From Carettochelys insculpta (lineage: Eukaryota; Chordata; Testudines; Carettochelyidae), in contig NC_134137.1 of NCBI RefSeq assembly GCF_033958435.1, positions 226,713,501 to 226,777,500 of the forward strand: a stretch of 64,000 bases of DNA. The letters are read 5' to 3'. The translations under genes were made by a program, and so were the position numbers. The notes below the pieces were generated by a model. The model was not told where the DNA came from. It searched no databases and was given only the letters and a program-made list of their open reading frames with translations. Within the stretch, counting starts at the first letter, position 1, and each line of letters starts with the position of its first letter. Positions 22,792 through 34,799 of the stretch are shown here, piece after piece.

Positions 22792-24162
22792 TCACCCCGC
22801 AGCCTCACTGAAATGGGCCCGCAGGGCCTCCCAGACCCGGGTCCCTTCGGGGTCCACCTGGCGACTCGGGGCAGCGGGTGGCTGCACATCGGCCCTGCCG
22901 GCCTCCACAGCCCAGCCCTGAAAGAAGGCCTCCCCCTTGCTCTCCACCAGGTTGTGGAGGGCGCTGCACACACCCACAATCTGGGGGATGTTGGTGGGGC
23001 CCGCATCAAGGCGGGTGAGGAGACACCTCCAGCGCCCTTTGAAGCGGCCAAATGAGCACTCCACCACCTGGCGCGCGTGGTTCAGGCGCTGGTTGAAGCG
23101 CTCCTGGCTGGCTGACAGATGGCCCATGTACGGGTGCATGAGCCAGGGCCGGAGGGGGTATGCCACATCTGCGATGACGCAGAGGGGCATGGTGGTGTCC
23201 CCCACAGGGATCTCCTGCTGGGGGATGTAGGTCCCCGCCTCCAGCCGGCGGCACAGGCCCGAGTTCCGGAATACCCGGGCATCGTGGGTGCAGCCAGGCC
23301 AGCCCACATAAATGTCCAGGAACGGCCCCGGCTGTCCACCAAGGCCTGGAGGACCACAGAATGGTAGCCCTTCCGGTTTAAGTAGCGTCCTCCACTGTGC
23401 TCCGGGGCGCAGATGGGGATGTGGGTCCCATCCAGAGCCCCGAAGCAATTGGGGAAGCCCAGGGTGGCAAAGCCCACGATAGCGGCATCCGGGTCCCGAA
23501 GCCTCACGAGCCTGTTGATGGCGCGGACAACCTGCAGGGGAAGCACATGGGAGAGCACCAAAGAGGGGTGTGCAGGGTGTGTGTGGCCCTCCCCTCCCCT
23601 CCCCTGCCAGGGCTGCCTCCCCCTTCCCCTCCCCCTCCCCCTGTGGGTCCTCTTACCTCCATGAGGACAGCCCCGACGGTGACCTTGCCGACGCCAAACG
23701 GCTGGCCCACGTATTGGTAGCTGTCTGGAGTGGCCAGCTTCCAGACAGCGATGCCGACCCATTTCTCCACAGTGAGGGCACGCCGCATGAAGGTGTCCTG
23801 GTGCCTCAGTACGGGGGTGAGCCACTGGCATAGCTCCAGAAATGTCTGCTGGCTCATACAAAAGTTCTGGAGCCAGCAGTCGTCATCCCACTCTCTGAGC
23901 ACCAGCCACTCCCACCAGTCGGTGCTGGTGGGGTAGCTCCACAGCCAGCGGCGTATGAGGCGGGGAGGGGGGGGCAGGGTGCTGCAGGGTTGGGGGTTGT
24001 GTCCTCCTCCCCTGCGGGCAGCTCCTCCTCTGTGGCAAAGATGTGCTCAGCTGCCTCCTGCATGGCATGGAGCAGGGTGAGCACTGCTCCTACAGGGGCG
24101 GCTGGGTGGACCTCTGGCTGCTGCTGCTGGGGGTCCATAACTGCGTCGCTCGAGGTGTGCAT
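22792..24162 (-). pseudogene. Harbinger (HARBI1-like) DDE transposase, frameshifted
   Basis: From M at 24162 the protein runs through an acidic N-terminus to STDWWEWLVLREWDDDCWL, then LCQWLTPVLRHQDTF. A 125-bp intron follows (23532-23656; minus-strand donor gtaagagg, acceptor ccctgcag). The second exon has the catalytic GALDGTHIPICAP, the GWPGCTHDARVF aspartate and VVECSFGRFKGRW (E), i.e. the DDE triad of the DDE_Tnp_4 family, which cuts and pastes the element in the nucleus. Two single-base frameshifts break it, one at a C run near 23965-23972 and one near 23325. No other stop is obvious. It is not the host HARBI1 gene, because it lies between transposon ends. Confidence 0.88.
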
Positions 24163-25069
24163 GCCTATGGCTCTGCAGACCGCATGCTGTGCAGGCTGCG
24201 TGTGTCTGGGAGGGGCCCTTTAAGGGAGCGGCTAGCTATTGCCCCGGAAGCACTAGTCCGCCCTGTGACCCTGTCTGCAGCTGTTCCTGGCACTCTTATT
24301 TCGATGTGTGCTACTTTGGTGTGTAGACGTTCCCTCGCAGCGCCTATTTCGATGTGGTGCTGCCCAACGTCGACGTTGAACGTCAACGTTGCCAGCCCTG
24401 GAGGACGTGTAGACGTTATTCATCAAAATAGGCTATTTCGATGTTGCTACATCAAAATAAGCTATTTCGATGTAGCGTGCACGTGTAGACGTAGCCATTG
24501 TCTCCAGCTGACTAAGTCCTTGGTATTTGAAATACTATACTTATTGGTATAAACATAGATTCAGAACATATTATAATCACACCCATCACCCAATAATTAA
24601 AACTAGGTAATTATTCTTCCCTATTCACTATATTTTCCCTACACATCTTTATAACGTTTTTAAATATTACATACATATAAATACACAAAATTTCTCTTTT
24701 CTCCTTCCGTTTCCTCTGGCATTCACTGAGCATCCTTTTCTCTGAGTTATGCACACTTATATATATACCTAGATCTATAACATCTATCTTTCTACCTATC
24801 TTAGATAGATAAAAATTGCATACATAAGGCAGGAAGAGGGGTGTTATCAAGAAAAAGTATCTGCATTCACCCTTCCCCAACTAAAAGTAAGGGAGTCCTA
24901 TCAAGATACTGCTCTATTGAATATAAACACACACTCTGTTGAATTAGGCCATGGTTCTGTTCAGATAAGTTACTACCTTTCACCAGGCTTTGCAATACAA
25001 AGGGCTTATATGTCCTAGAAAAACCTCTTCTGGTATAGCTATTCTGACAAATACTTCTAGTGTAGATGT

Positions 25070-25175
25070 AGCTTATATACGAACATAAAAGTGCTTCTGT
25101 AGTATCAGAGAGACATAAGCTACACTGGGATAAAGCACTTTTGCACTGGCATCGGTGTGTCTACATCAGGGCTTA
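25070..25175. repeat. MITE-like fragment
   Basis: 'agtgtagatgtagcttata' and the inverted 'ggtgtgtctacatcaggg' suggest a short DNA-transposon remnant with 'tgtctaca' type ends. The evidence is weak. Confidence 0.35.
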
Positions 25176-25277
25176 GAATGGCATAAGTATGCCTGTAATA
25201 AAAAATTATATCCCTAAGTAATTTAACTATGCAAAATATAAGTGCTAAGTATACACCAGATCAAAGAGACAGTCTTA

Positions 25278-25442
<165 letters not shown>

Positions 25443-26459
25443 CTAGCAACAAAATGGGTGTTGGGGGAGTGGGACAAACATACTAAAAATCCTATAAAGG
25501 AAACTAGACTGCATTCTACAACTCACCAATAAAATAGCTAGCCCAACAAAATTTAAAGTAGTACTGGCAAGACAGGTAAGGCCTAACAGTTAGCCCAACC
25601 TTCTCTTCCCTTCAACACAACTTTAAAATTTCTTGGTTCAAGATTCAGTGTAATTTGTTATGCAGGTATTCTTTGACCATTCAAAAACATTTTATTCACA
25701 AACAAAATTCACAGACAGCACTCTGGCATTCACATGCATCCCTACAAGGAACGGTGGACAAAAAGTAAAAAATGCATTGCAAATTAAAGCATTTCCCATG
25801 TCAGATTTCTAAAGTCCTGTTATGTTGACTGAAGAGGTATTGTTACAGACATTTAAATGGAATCTTTGATCTTGCTACACTGATACAACTTTGTCCAGCC
25901 ACATATAATACCTGTACCACTCAACTTTCTAGTGTTTGTCCTAGCAAGTTTGATTGCCTGGGATGATCCCTAAATCAAGAAGAACGAATGAAATCTAAAT
26001 ATTTTGAAACTGTCCAGAAGTCCTTGCTCCAGCAATGGTGCCAAGCACTGTGAAAATAAAGACTGGTCACATGAAACTGAAGTGCATTAAGACACACACT
26101 ACCATATTCATGAGATGCACCAGTCACATGCTGCTCAGATGGTGGAACTTAACTCGCAATGACTTTTGGAGCATTCCTCTCCTGAATCTTCTAGGAGTTA
26201 GATTACAAAAGAGGACTAAGCTCACCTCTGTTCCTTCCCACTACCTCATTTGGTCCAGGCTATAATTAACACTCCAAGGAAGAGGTAAAGGTGATTTGGG
26301 GATATAAACATGCAAAACCCCATCTAAAAGAATTTTGGTTACAAATAATTTTCATTTCTCCTTTGCATGGCCTCTGTATACTCCTTTATGAAAAGGATTC
26401 TCTATAATAGCTGCAACATTGTTTTTCCTACTGGGTTATCAGGAAACCCAGACTACTGA

Positions 26460-26890
26460 AGAATGTATACGTCCAAAGAATGGCAATGACTATATGATTC
26501 TTTGGTGGGCCTTAGTAACCAATCATCTATAAACAAGAACATGCATAGTCCTCTTTTCTCAGGTGAACTCCTTAAGTGATAAATCCTGAGTTAACATATG
26601 GAAATGAAACTTCTTAATAGATGGACTGAGTTTCCCCAAGGTCTAGAATCAAAGGCTGCCATCTTTCTTGGAGATTAGGAAATATTTCACATAAAATCCT
26701 CTGCACTTGAATCTCCTTGATACCTCTTTTACAGCTCCTATTCTGAGTAGAGCCAGAACCTCATTTTTTAAAACAAAGTTGTTCTCAGAGTCTGCTGAAC
26801 AGAAATAATGAGGTTGTTTAGAAAATGAAAGATATTCCAGTTGGATCAAACACCCAGTGCAGATGAGTTCTAAGATCCACCTGTGCATGG
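26460..26890 (-). mobile_element. DIRS RT fragment
   Basis: Minus frames read KNEVLALLRIGAVKEVSRRF and FYVKYFLISKKDGSL, the fingers of DIRS RT, followed by degraded pieces towards 26460. It lies just beyond the 3' side of the next DIRS relic and may belong to an element that one inserted into. Confidence 0.6.
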
Positions 26891-26989
26891 CTAGAGAAGT
26901 TCAATAGTGGAAATATTGATAAAGTAGCTCTCTGAAGGGAAAAATATGCTTCAGTCAAGATTGGATTGCAGTCCTTATGAAATTTCTCA

Positions 26990-29900
26990 AGCTTGTGGAC
27001 TAAGATTCCACACCACAGCTGCCAAAGATGTTTGCTTCCTTTTTACCCTTGTTTTGAAGTTTCTCCACCTCTGCTCTCAAGATTGTTCAGGAGGATATTG
27101 CTGTTGGTAATATCTCCTCTGTACTGGAAAAAAGGGAACATGGCAATGAAGGAAGCTATCTTTGGTATCTAAATACTGACAGTCCTAGTCTTTTCTAGTT
27201 GGAAGTCCTGTTTGGAAACTGGAAGACCCTTCATGTGATCAGCTGTACAGACAAAGAGCTGAGTCAACTTACGAAAGGGCTTGGTACATTTCAGGTGAAA
27301 GCTGAAGGCCATCTGGATGTCCAGGGCATGTAGCAATCTCCCCTCCGCCATCTTGTGAGGCTCGAGGCAGAACACAGGAAGGAATATGTCCTGCTTCACA
27401 TGGAAAGAGGAAATTACCTTTGGCAGGAAAGCCAGGTGGGGCTGCAGCTGCGTCTTCTTATGGAAAATCATGTAAATCAGCTATGAGGTCAAAGCTTTGA
27501 TTCCAAATACTTGCCACATAAACATCAAGGCCATCAGGAAAACAGCCATCTAGGACAAGAAGGAAAAGGAGCAAGAATCTAGCAGCTTGAAGGGTGTGCC
27601 ACTGAGCCTGGAGAGGGCCAGATAAAGGTTCCACTGTGGGATGGAGTCTCATACCTCTGGCTAAAGCTGTTTGAGGCCCTCTTAAGAATCTGACCATTAT
27701 GTCTTGAGAGAACACCATCAGACTCTGGACAGGCTGATGGAACAGAGACAGCCATGAGGTGCACGCCAATGGAAAAGTGAACCCAAACCTGTTTCCTCAG
27801 GTGCAGGAGGTAACCCAAGATGGACTGCACTGACAATCACAAGGGGGAAATTCTACATTCAGATGGCCCAGTGGGAGAACCTAATCCACTTGGCCAGGTA
27901 AGTCAGTCTAGAACCACTGAATGGCTTCCTGCTTCCCAGGAAGGCACACTGGACCACTTCCGAGCATGTCTATTCCTCTGAGTTTGACCATGGAGTAGCC
28001 AAGCTGAGAAGTGGAGAAACTCAAAGTTGGTGCACAGAAGACAAGTGTACTCTTAGTACAGGAGGTCTGGGCAGTTGGAAAGAGACTGAGGGAGAAGTAG
28101 TAGGCTGCTGACAAGCTCATGAATGTGCTAAAATGCTAGGGAGGCCATGCTGTGATGATCATAACTCTAGCTTTATCCTTCTTGATCTTTATCAGGACCC
28201 TGCCAACAACAGGAAGTGGTGGGAAGGCATACATCAGACCCCCCGACCATGACAGCAGAAAGACATCAGAGAGGGAGCCCCCTGTCAAGACCTCGCTGGG
28301 AGCAAAGCCAATGACACTTTCTATATTGCCTGATGGGGAACAAGTTTACTTGGGAAATCCCCTACCTCAAGAAAGCCACCTCTAGGTGCAGTGGCCACTC
28401 GTGGTGAGAGGAGAAGTTGCTGCTGAGGTGACCCAGCAGCGTATTTTTGGCACCAAGCAGTTGGCAAGCTTAAAGGTGGAGGCTGTAGCTGATGCAGAAA
28501 TCCCAAAAATGGAACACCTCCTGGCAGAGGGCCAATGAACATGCTCATCCTTCCCTGCTGATATAGAACACTGAGGCTGTACTGTCCCTGAGGATGCTGA
28601 GCACTTTGCCTGACAGGTGTGGCAGGAAGACCCCACATCCAACCAAACTGCTCTGAGCTCCAGGACATTTATGTGTAAAGACAGCTCTCCAGATACCACA
28701 TCCCCTTGTCTGCAGGCTTCCAATGTGAATGCCCTAGATGAGATCCCGTGCATCTGACACCAGCCACTGATGCAGAGGTTGTGCGTGGAGGCTGGCACAT
28801 CAGACCACATATGTGCATGCTGCCATGTGACTCATATCTCCAGCCTCACGGGAATATAGAGACTTCTGTAATAAGGTCCAACACAGCTTGAAATTTCTCC
28901 ATCCGCAGGAACACCTTTGCTTCAAAACATTTTTGTCCTTTGAGTTGGAATTAAGGTGGACTTTTTCCTCACTGATCAGGAATCCCAGGGAATGGGCATG
29001 TGGCTTGCAAAACCACTACATCTTGGTGGACCTGTACTTTGGAGGTGCCTTTGACCAGCCAGTTGCTGAATACCCAATTCCTTTAAGCATGCTGCTACCG
29101 CTGCCATGCATTTGGTAAATTTTTTGGATGCCACAGCCAGACCAAATGGCAGGATCATGGACTGATAGTGGATGGGAATGATTAAGAAATGAAAAAAGCC
29201 TCTGACTCAGAAAGACTGTCACATGGAAGTATACACCCTTTGAGGGTGTCATAGAGTTTGAGGGTGTCAGTCTCCTTGATCCAGGGAAGGGATAATAAAA
29301 GACTAGGGAGGCCCCGCAGAATTTGAGCTTCCTGAGGTACCTGTTGGGATATGACAGATCAAGGATGGGCAGCAGACTTTCCTTGGCCCTCACAATTAGA
29401 AAGTATCAGGAAGAGAACACTCTCTCCCCTCCCCCCGCCCGGTACTCAGCAGAAACTTCCTCTACAGCCCCCAGCTGCAACAGCTCCTGAACCTCCCACA
29501 TGATGAGTCCCTGAAGATGGATGGGAGGAGGAGAGCAAGGAGAGGTCCCGAAGGTTATAATCATTCAAGATCATCTCCAGGAACCAACAGTAAGATGATA
29601 TGGTAAACCAAGCCATGAGGAAAGAGGAGAGGTGAATGTCCACAATGGGGAGTGGATCCGTGGGAAAATCTGCTATACCAACGTGGGCTCTGAGGCAGAT
29701 GCCGCTCTCTTTTTGCTTCATGGTTTGAAAGACTTGCAAATACAGCACTTCCCAGTGCAGTTCCACCGCACCATCACTGATGGCAAGAAGGAACTGAGGG
29801 TGGGAGGAGCATGTGATGCCCGTTGTACGTTGCCATGGTGTCGCGACTCCAAGGGTCACCAGAGCAGTTCCACTAGGGGAACCACTAAGGGAAAAACATA

Positions 29901-31400
29901 TGGCAACAGTGCATGTGGCAGGCGGACACACCAAATGTGGACTAGACTTGAGCAATCCCCTGAACTGTTCTTCCCAGTTTATGCAAGGGAGCAGAGTAAA
30001 CAGAACCACTTTTAGATCTTTAACAGCTCCTTCCACTACTGAAGAATCTGGCACTGGGAGAGTATAAACAGAAGAAAATCCACCCTGGATGAGAAACTAA
30101 GCCAATTCCTGACATACTCCACTATCCTTTGATGGAAATGTGGCAGCACAGACACCTATGTTCTCTTCAGGAAATATCCAACTGTCTGTTCCAAGATCTA
30201 ATTCTTTAAATTCCCAAAGGGCAATCTGTTCCTCCACCTCAGACAAAGAATCATTCATCAGAGCAAAAAACTAGTCTCCTTTTCTGTGAGATAACAATGG
30301 ATCCTGTATCGTCAGTTCTACAGTGCTTGGTTCCAATGGTGATGATTGATGACAACCACTATCCTCTTAGTGCCACAAATCTAGTTAGTAAGATGGAGTT
30401 GACCAATGAGGTCATATCTGTGCTATGGCGACCTTCTCCAATCAGGCCAGTAGTACATATTTGAGTCCAATTCAAAATATGATCTCACCACTGTAGTTCT
30501 CCGAGAAAGGCCAAGAGCAAAACCATGATTTTCTCTTTAAGGATGAACAGAATACAGAAGGCACCTGCCACACTTAGACACAATCAGGAGCAAAGAAGAG
30601 ACAGGAGTGCACCCAATACAGGTAAGAAACTTACTAAGGGAACCTAATGCTGTTTTAGGGGAAAGAAGGAAATATTTGTTCTTCTTTTACCCTTCTGTTC
30701 CCTACTACAGTCTAAAGAGGAGTTCCCTGATTTCTGTTGCTCTTTACTCTCAAATTTGACTGAGGTGGTGGCATTGGAGCAGAGAGACAGATTTGTAGAA
30801 GTACTAGCAGAGAAGGTTGGGTAAAGGAATTAGAATAGATACTCAGATCTGACACTATTTTTTGCTGCCTCTTTTTATCTTGATAAGTGAATCTTTGGAT
30901 CCTTTGATTTTCCTATTGGATCAGACTCTGGCAACGAGAGTTACAGTTGGATCTGGTCTTGTACCAGGGTGTTTCTTAGCTCTACTTCTAGAATCTTAAT
31001 ACAATGGCTCTCTGCTTGGCTCCTATGTAGTAGGATCTGAGAAGTTTCTCATACAAGAATTAGCTCTCCTCACAGAAGCTGTTTCCACTGTTGGCTCTCT
31101 CTGTAGATTTCTATAGGTTTACGTCACTGCCATCCTTTGATGCATCAAGTGCCAAAACTGGTGTATGTCACTTCTTGGGACTAGCCATAGTATCCTATCT
31201 GGCAAGTAGGGCTGCAATCATTTCCTTGAATGAGTATTACTTGTAGTCCATTCTGTCTCTTCTTCTTTGCTCTCAAGGTAAATATGCTGCAGATGGAGCA
31301 AGCGGAAGGCAAAGGTCCTTCACTGAGGCAGACAAGATAGTGTATGAACATCCAAGGTTAGAAAGACTAGAAGAGCAGAAGCCACACTGATTACAGCTTT
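26990..31400 (-). mobile_element. relic DIRS element, near complete order
   Basis: Domains in minus-strand order: a gag zinc-finger-like stretch (CLSEGPLPSACSICSIFTL, 31.25-31.35 kb); gag C-terminus to RT start (29446-30054); RT (ILDLSYPNRYLRKLKF at about 29.3 kb; ILPFGLAVASKKFTKCMAAV at 29.1 kb); RNase H (SLHINVLELRAV, about 28.65 kb); and tyrosine recombinase (27169-27840, with SSFHVKQDIFLPVFC and RLLHALDIQ). Stops and frameshifts are numerous, so it is old. The outer ends are not precisely visible. Confidence 0.7.
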
Positions 31401-32100
31401 TTTATGTTTCTATTTCCAGATCTCCCAGGAAGTCTTAGTACAGACCCAAAGCTTCTGAATGCTGCACCAACACAGAAAATCTAATTAAGCTAAAAACAGC
31501 AACTATCTAAAACTAGCATTTCATAACTAACTGGGCATTATCTAAGAAAAAGATCCAGATGGGTATAAGTTCCTAATTCACAGCAATTGGACAGAATTGG
31601 AAGGAACTGAGAGGGCTAATGCACAACATACTTGTACACGCTCACCTGCAGAAGGTGGAAAGGGAGAGTAAGAAGAGTGCGTGAGCATTCAAATAGACAC
31701 CACCTGCAAGGTCCCAACATGTGAACTGTGCACACTTAGTGCATCATGAGTGGGTACAAGCAGAGGCCACTCAAAATAGAATAGGTGCTTTGGGAGCCCT
31801 AGAATGTACATCCAGCAGTCACAGTTGTACCAGTTCAATGTAAGGAAGTGCCAAAATGCTTCTGTATAAAAACATGCTACTGAGAAAGAACACTGGGCCA
31901 TTCAAAATAAAAATAAAAACAAACATGAGAAAACTAATCATTTCATGCTGAGAACGCTCATAAAATGTTTCCATGAACTGGGTAAATGTACCCAAAGGGG
32001 ATCTTACAGTTACTGAGGACTGTACTGCGCAAGCACAAACTGCAGACAGAGTTTACCAACACCTCATTAAACAGATCTGTGTGTGTCCTTTACTTAACTA

Positions 32101-32485
32101 CAGGTTGCACCTCTAAAATCTGGTACTTTCTCATCCAACAACTATGTTCGCTGCTAGACCAGAAAGTAGAGCCTGGTGCAGGAGACCTACTGGGGGACGG
32201 GAGCCAAAGCGCCCACCTGCCCCATGATGGCGTGGGGCTGGGAGCTGGAGACCCTGCCTGCCTCAGGGCAGCCTGAGCCCCGGGGACTGAGTCCCTGCCT
32301 GCCTCACAGCAGGATAGGGGCTGGCTGGAGCCCCACGACAGTCCCTGGGACGCTAGGCTGGGGCTAATAGTCCCAAGGGAGAGAGACTGGAGCTGCAAAA
32401 GCCCTGGACCTCCCCTCGTCTGGCAAATTCTCTTGTTCAGAACATGTCACATCCCAAGCATGCCAGATAAGGGAGGTGCAACCTG
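32101..32485. mobile_element. mariner/Tigger-like MITE
   Basis: The termini are caggttgcacctctaaaatc and, complementary, caggttgcacctcccttat. TA flanks both sides (32099-32100 and 32486-32487). The interior is GC-rich with 'ctgcctgcctca' repeated, and has no coding potential. Confidence 0.85.
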
Positions 32486-32571
32486 TACTCTGAGCTGATA
32501 ACCAAGGTATCATAGTACTTACAAGCCAAAGTTTGCACTCCTTTGACCATCCTCCTCTTACGCTCCATGGT

Positions 32572-32811
32572 AACAGAGAGGGAGCCATGCTAGTCTATAT
32601 AGTATCAAAACAAAAAAGCAGTCAAGTAGTACTTTAAAGACTAACAAAATAATTTATTAGGTGAGCTTCCATGGGACAGACCCACTTCTTCAGACCATAT
32701 TGCGTCTGTTCTGGTATGGCTGTGGTTGGAAAAAGTGGGTCTGTCCCATGGAAGCTCACCTAATAAATTATTTTGTTAATCTTTAAAGTGCTATTTGACT
32801 GCTTTTTTACT
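32572..32811 (+). repeat. palindromic SINE unit with 9-bp direct repeats
   Basis: The left arm is a full plus-strand SINE (aacagagagggagccatgc, box-A-like 'agccatgctagtct', to 'gggacagacccacttcttc', about 32698). The right arm (about 32725-32806) is the inverse of its body without the head. Flanking direct repeats are ctccatggt (32563-32571) and ctccatagt (32812-32820), with one mismatch. It is a related but distinct subfamily from that at 10.5 kb. Confidence 0.7.
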
Positions 32812-34494
32812 CTCCATAGTTTGACTGAAAGATGCCCCAACCGCTGGGGTGATGGTCAGTCACATTCACTGAACTCAAAACGCTTTGCCTGAGTAAGGCA
32901 TGAACAAGAAACACAGCTGTAAGGGGCAAAGTTTTTCCTTACACAGGTATGCAAATCTGGTGGTCAGCAGCAATGGAAAAATAAAGTAGACCAGGAGAGC
33001 TCAACAGAGCACTAGCAAAATATTCTTCTTGTTTACATATATAACTGTGGTATTTTGAAGGTGAACTAAATCTCATCATTGGGGGGGGAGCAGAATGGTG
33101 CTGGTAAAGACTTTCAAGGTTCAGTTTGAATTTCACAGTCTCTAAATATATCCATTTTTACACTTGTTAGTAATACATAATTACTGGACCAGAAGTATTT
33201 CAGCCACCACTTCTACCTATTCCATGGGACAATGGGATCATTTTCAACTATAATGGCGCTCTCTATGAATCTGAAATGGTCAGAAGGCTGGGAGAAGAGA
33301 AAAAGATGACGGAGTTTTTCCAGTTTAACGCTGATAATTTCTTAGATACCCAGTCCCAAATAAAATATTACCACCACCCTAACTTGGTCTCTTTTGCTTT
33401 CCACTCTCTAGCTCTCTGTCCAAATAGCAGTCCTGAGATTTGGTCCAATACATCTAGATGGGAAGTTTTAAAGACCATCCCTCTATGGTTTTATTTTTAA
33501 CCTCTTCAAAAAAAATTTCCCACTGTGCCCCACTTCCAGTGTTTCTTGTCTGCTGTCTTTCCACCTGTCAGCTGAGTTGTGTCCCCATATCCCCCACCTT
33601 CCTTCACCAAAAGCTTTATTTTTAAAGCTCTGAGGAGGAAGTTGAACATAGCCACTACTGCTTGGAGTGGGAACAACTAACCATGCTAAACAGCAGTAGC
33701 TACTCTCTCCCTGCTTAAGCTCTATAGTCCATCACAAGGTAGCTACAAACATGGGAATGGGGAATTGCTCTGAAGCTGTTCACCCTCCTGAGAGCTCTCC
33801 CTGGCAGGTTACTGGTCAAAGCAAGAATGTCCAGCTGCAAAGCAGGATCCTTCTGCCTACAGGAATTAAGAGCTGCAGGACAGGAAACTGCCGGGCTTCA
33901 TGACAACAACAATCACAAGACTGACTGATGAAAGTTGATAAGGACAGATAGATTATTCTCACTCTGCACCCTTAGGTTTGGTTAAAATCAAGCCAGAACA
34001 CTTTTAGTTCACGAGATTATTTCTGGAGCTGTGGAAGCACATGCTTTTAATGTCCACATTTGGCCACCTTTAGAGCTGTGTTCAAGTTCTTTTCATTGGT
34101 AGGTATGGTCACATCTGTCTCAATTTTAACACTAGCTATTCCTTGTGGATTTTTTCCCTATTTCTGTCAACAGCCTCACTCCAGTCTAGTTTCCAGATTC
34201 AGCTATTTTCTATTACACAGCCCCTCAGATATATGATTAGGAAATGTTAACTTTAAAATGCAATGCATACAAACAAGTCAAATTTGTTGTCAATGTCCAT
34301 CTATAAAACAAATTTTTGTTGTGTTTTTTCAAAAAAACTTAAGTGTTCTTTATTATCTGAGGAGGCAAAAACTGTTACATGCAGAATACAAACCAGATGC
34401 TGTTTATTGTGGGGTCTTTTTTTTTTTTTTTTTGTCATTTTACATAGTTTTTTTTGTTTGTTTGTTTTCCCTATTATATAATGCAAGAAGTGGC

Positions 34495-34799
34495 TCCATA
34501 GAACCATAGGACTGAAAGAGATTGCAAGATGTCATCTAGTCCAGTCCCCTGCACTCATGGAAAAGCTAAATATTATCTAGACTGACCCTGACAATTGCTT
34601 GTCTAACCGCCTCTTAAAAATCTCCAGTGACAGGATTCCACAATCTCCCTGGGCAATTTATTCCAGTACTTAAGTACTGTGACAGTTAGGAAGCTTTTGC
34701 TAACGTCCAACCGAAATGTACATTGCTGCAATTTAAGTCCTTTGCTTCTTGTCTTCACAGAAGCCAAGAAGAATATTTTTTTCTCCCTCCTTCTTGTAA
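34495..34799 (-). mobile_element. CR1 LINE, 3' end (first half of a split copy)
   Basis: On the minus strand this is the conserved CR1 3' untranslated end, finishing at 'ccatagaaccatagg' (the CR1 tail). Phrases such as 'tctagtccagtcccctgcac', 'caatttattccagtactt' and 'gacagttaggaagctttt' are diagnostic. It stops at 'cttcttgtaa'. The next CR1 bases resume at about 40905. Confidence 0.92.

Larger units (their letters stand above)
21272..24496. mobile_element. PIF/Harbinger DNA transposon, full length with TSD
   Basis: This 3,225-bp element has termini ggccgcgtctacacgtgc (left) and its near complement gcacgtgtagacgtagcc (right). A 3-bp direct repeat, att, lies at 21269-21271 and 24497-24499; 3-bp duplications are diagnostic of PIF/Harbinger. 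It holds two convergent gene remnants, as in autonomous Harbingers: a DDE transposase (minus) and a Myb/SANT-type partner (plus). The first exon of the latter seems deleted. Palindromes sit close to both ends. The element differs strongly from the host in GC content. Confidence 0.9.

Noticed and set aside
22792..24162. Host HARBI1 gene
   Set aside because: The transposase lies between Harbinger termini with a target duplication and has frameshifts; it is a transposon gene, not the domesticated one.
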